6,876 nt of DNA from Krumholzibacterium sp965370495 (GTDB lineage: Bacteria; Krumholzibacteriota; Krumholzibacteriia; Krumholzibacteriales; Krumholzibacteriaceae), in contig CBDUUV010000118.1 in NCBI GenBank assembly GCA_965370495.1, forward strand, positions 1 through 6,876, in the 5' to 3' direction. Every line of letters begins with the position of its first letter. The first letter of the stretch is position 1. Made by a program: the position numbers and the translations under genes. Positions 5,012 through 6,876 of this stretch are shown piece after piece. The notes below the pieces were generated by a model. That model saw only the letters and a program-made list of their open reading frames with translations, had not been told where the DNA came from and made no database searches.

Positions 5012-5044
5012 GGAGCAGGATACTTGAAGATCTTACCCTGATCC
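5012..5044 (-). terminator. weak candidate intrinsic terminator after the merR-type gene
   Basis: On the minus strand GGATCAGG (5044-5037) can pair with CCTGCTCC (5019-5012) in an 8-position stem with one mismatch and a 17-nt loop. It is followed by TTTT and then a mixed T-rich stretch. It begins 12 nt after the regulator's stop codon, the right place to end the plsY-gpsA-merR unit. The mismatch, long loop and short T run make it weak. Confidence 0.3.
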
Positions 5045-5056
5045 ACATGAAAAATC

Positions 5057-5431
5057 TCAAAAAATATCGATAAGTTCTTTCAATTCTAACAGATCCTGCC
5101 GTAATGAAAGGATAATTTCAAATCTGTTCGGTTCGGAAAACGGAATACTTAATTGTTCTATGAGTTCATCGGGATTGCTCCGTGTTTTCTTCAGCTTCCG
5201 GGAGGCACCAGCAATAGTGTAACCTTTGTCATATAGCAATTTTTTGATCGAAAGGATATACTTGATGTCCCGGACACGGTATGTTCTGTTTCCCGCACTG
5301 TTTTTTTTCGGTTTCAGAACAGAAAACTGTGTTTCCCAGTACCTGAGGACGTGCGGTTTTACTCCGGCAAGTTCACTGACCTCGCCGATCGAATAGTAGA
5401 GCCTCTGCGCTATTTGCTCCATATCAGCCAC
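5057..5431 (-). CDS. MerR-family DNA-binding regulator, short form
   Basis: Predicted transcription regulator of 124 residues. The N-terminal winged helix-turn-helix of MerR type is clear: YYSIGEVSELAGVKPHVLRYWE (12-33), then the wing region KNSAGNRTYRVRDI (43-56) and the second helical pair IKKLLYDKGYTIAGASRKL (62-80). The remaining tail (about 85-124) is short and partly helical and carries no cysteine or drug-binding effector domain, so no metal or ligand is suggested. Similar short MerR-type proteins are common in diderm chromosomes near housekeeping genes. The start is uncertain: GTG at 5431 or ATG at 5422, with only a weak AGAAAG purine run upstream. It follows gpsA by 30 nt and is probably in its operon. 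Its target is unknown. Confidence 0.85.
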   Translation of the reverse strand: MADMEQIAQRLYYSIGEVSELAGVKPHVLRYWETQFSVLKPKKNSAGNRTYRVRDIKYILSIKKLLYDKGYTIAGASRKLKKTRSNPDELIEQLSIPFSEPNRFEIILSLRQDLLELKELIDIF

Positions 5432-5461
5432 ACTTTCTGGAAAAAACAGCTCTTCTGTAAA

Positions 5462-6496
5462 TTATCTATACATCTCACTACGGGCCTTTCTCACCATCAG
5501 GTCTCTTATTGCAGTTCGGGGATTCTTTCTGTTAAAAAGGACCTTGTACACCTGTTCAGCAATGGGTAATTCAACATTGACGTTCGAAGAAAGTTTAACA
5601 GCTGCCTTGGTCGTTCTTACTCCTTCGGCAACCATAACCATTTCATCCAGGATTTCCCTGAGTTTTCTCCCTTTTCCTATCTGTTCGCCGACATACCTGT
5701 TTCTGCTGTGCCTGCTCATGCATGTAGCGATCAAATCTCCCACTCCAGCCAATCCGCTCAGAGTTGCGTTTTTTGCACCCAGTTTGCATGCAAGGCGTTT
5801 TATTTCCGCTAGGCCTCTGGTCAAAAGTGCTGCCTTGGTATTGTCTCCGAACCCCAGGCCATCACATATACCGCCAGCGATAGCAATGGTGTTTTTCAGC
5901 GAAACGCCCAGCTCTACCCCGATAAGGTCATTGTTTGTATAGACCCTGAAATAATCTGTCATGAAAATATTCTGGATGCTTTCGAGTATCTTTTTGTGGG
6001 AACCTGCAACGACAATGGAAGTCGGCATCTTTTTGCTCACTTCCTCGGCATGGCTGGGCCCGAGTAAACCAACGATTCTTTTTCCGGGAACAGGCAATTC
6101 CTGGCCAAGTACCTCGCTCATCCTTGATAAAGTCTTTTCCTCGAGACCTTTGGAAGCATTTATTATTACGCATGTTTTGTTGAATTTCTTTGAGTTGGAA
6201 ATGTTTTTCGCTACTTTTCGCATTGTGTGGCTTGGTGTTACAAATAGCAGGTGGGTCGCACCATCGAGCACTTCATCAAGATCCGAAGTGATAAAAACAG
6301 ATTTGGGGATATGAAGGCCTGGAAGAAAGCGGCGGTTTTCCCGGTCATTTTTCATTCTTTCGGCAAATTCGCTGTAGTATTCCCAGAGCCTTACAGAACA
6401 ACCTTTCCCGTTTAACAAAAGGGCAAGTGTGGTTCCCCAGCTTCCGGCGCCAATAACTGCAACATGTACATCCTTATTTAAATTCTTTTTTTTCAT
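5462..6496 (-). CDS. gpsA: NAD(P)+-dependent glycerol-3-phosphate dehydrogenase
   Basis: Cytosolic enzyme that reduces dihydroxyacetone phosphate to sn-glycerol-3-phosphate, the backbone of membrane phospholipids. The 344 residues fit the family. The Rossmann motif VAVIGAGSWGTTLA lies at 12-25 (G16, G18, G21), with INASKGLE at 112-119 and GPSHAEEV at 146-153. The catalytic lysine is K201 in GVSLKNTIAIAGG, followed by GDNTKAALLTRGL (217-229), GLAGVGDLIATC (248-259), SRHSRNR (261-267) and the C-terminal VVAEG/P-I-A-E region. The ATG start lies 13 nt after the plsY stop, with a modest AGAGAAG upstream. Codons 2-4 contain a run of eight adenines. PlsY, encoded just upstream, uses its product. Confidence 0.97.
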   Translation of the reverse strand: MKKKNLNKDVHVAVIGAGSWGTTLALLLNGKGCSVRLWEYYSEFAERMKNDRENRRFLPGLHIPKSVFITSDLDEVLDGATHLLFVTPSHTMRKVAKNISNSKKFNKTCVIINASKGLEEKTLSRMSEVLGQELPVPGKRIVGLLGPSHAEEVSKKMPTSIVVAGSHKKILESIQNIFMTDYFRVYTNNDLIGVELGVSLKNTIAIAGGICDGLGFGDNTKAALLTRGLAEIKRLACKLGAKNATLSGLAGVGDLIATCMSRHSRNRYVGEQIGKGRKLREILDEMVMVAEGVRTTKAAVKLSSNVNVELPIAEQVYKVLFNRKNPRTAIRDLMVRKARSEMYR

Positions 6497-6509
6497 AAAG
6501 ACACTTCTC

Positions 6510-6876
6510 TTAGAATATTCTTTCTTCTGTTCCTTTGATCAGCCTGCGTATATTAGGGCGGTGTTTGCATATCACCATTAAAGCAACAAAGATCGATAGA
6601 TACAAAATCGATTTATGAGTATGCCTCCCCCAGAAATTATTTGAAACCAGGATTGTAATCGGAAGCAGCGTAGCCGCAAGAATACTTGCTACAGAAACAA
6701 TTCGGAAAACAAGCAGCAGAATCAACCAGATAATAAAGCAGATACCCACGGCTAGAGGAGACATGGCTATAAAGGCGCCAGTCGTAGTACCGACACCTTT
6801 TCCCCCTGAAAAATTAACGAAGATCGAATAATTGTGGCCAACTATGACTACAAAAGCCGCAAGAAGAACATAGATA
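6510..6876 (-). CDS. plsY: acyl-phosphate:glycerol-3-phosphate acyltransferase PlsY (5' end cut by window)
   Basis: Inner-membrane enzyme that transfers an acyl group from acyl-phosphate to glycerol-3-phosphate, giving lysophosphatidic acid. Only the last 121 codons are in the window. The reading frame stays open from the TAA at 6510 to the right edge, so the Met at 6764 is internal and not a start. Translating on past it gives GHNYSIFVNFSGGKGVGTT followed by TGAFIAMSP, the family's motif 2 (usually G-G-K-G-V-A-T). The C-terminus KHRPNIRRLIKGTE is the usual motif 3. Hydrophobic segments lie between them. Motif 1 and the start lie outside. gpsA follows after 13 nt. The alanine normally after GGKGV is glycine here, a mild change. 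Confidence 0.94.
   Translation of the reverse strand, partial: IYVLLAAFVVIVGHNYSIFVNFSGGKGVGTTTGAFIAMSPLAVGICFIIWLILLLVFRIVSVASILAATLLPITILVSNNFWGRHTHKSILYLSIFVALMVICKHRPNIRRLIKGTEERIF

Noticed and set aside
4808..5060. Two minus-strand open frames running across tRNA-Pro(GGG)
   Set aside because: They read through a perfect tRNA cloverleaf and overlap the glycosyltransferase start in the wrong frame; the translated part is tRNA sequence.
5544..5942. Plus-strand open frame of 132 codons opposite gpsA
   Set aside because: Antisense shadow of the conserved gpsA C-terminal half; the composition is low-complexity and no motif is visible.
1..6876. CRISPR array, insertion sequence, toxin-antitoxin or phage-defence genes
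   Set aside because: No regularly spaced repeats, terminal inverted repeats, transposase or defence domains are seen; apart from the tRNA halves nothing is repeated.

Overview
The window looks like a compact chromosomal housekeeping and stress-survival locus of a diderm (Gram-negative) bacterium. All nine protein genes and three tRNA genes read on the minus strand, so transcription runs from the right edge towards position 1. The outer membrane is inferred from a lipoprotein M23 peptidase of NlpD type and a group 2 sigma factor. The order surE - pcm - (membrane protein) - nlpD-like - rpoS-like matches the surE-pcm-nlpD-rpoS cluster known from Gammaproteobacteria. The inserted genes, moderate G+C and flanking genes (plsY, gpsA, a MerR-type regulator, apt) suggest a deltaproteobacterium-like or other diderm lineage rather than an enteric. 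I cannot name the taxon from sequence alone.

Right segment (6876 down to about 5057): the 3' part of plsY (cut by the window edge), gpsA and a small MerR-type regulator, spaced 13 and 30 nt apart. PlsY and GpsA act in neighbouring steps: GpsA makes sn-glycerol-3-phosphate and PlsY acylates it. A weak stem-loop lies after the regulator.

Middle segment (4958 to 2248): tRNA-Pro(GGG), then a family 2 glycosyltransferase, surE, pcm and a small multidrug-export-family (COG2426-like) membrane protein. The last three are tightly packed: surE and pcm overlap by 19 bp, and the pcm stop shares a base with the next start (TAGTG).

Left segment (2200 to 144): a good sigma70-type promoter candidate, tRNA-Pro(CGG), the M23 lipoprotein, the RpoS-like sigma factor and apt. 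The M23 start codon lies 8 nt after the encoded CCA of the tRNA and has no Shine-Dalgarno. Apt starts in a GTGA overlap with the sigma stop. A separate tRNA-Arg(CCT) with its own possible promoter closes the window.

Taken together the genes suggest a survival module: sigma factor, damaged-protein repair (Pcm), nucleotide turnover (SurE), adenine salvage (Apt) and wall remodelling. I did not find a wholly new system. The points most worth a second look are the tRNA-to-mRNA junction ahead of nlpD/rpoS, the A AAA AAG slippery heptamer directly at the sigma stop codon (a -1 shift would fuse it to Apt), the two near-identical tRNA-Pro halves bracketing the middle block, the catalytically intact NlpD-position peptidase, and the divergent region 3 of the sigma factor.
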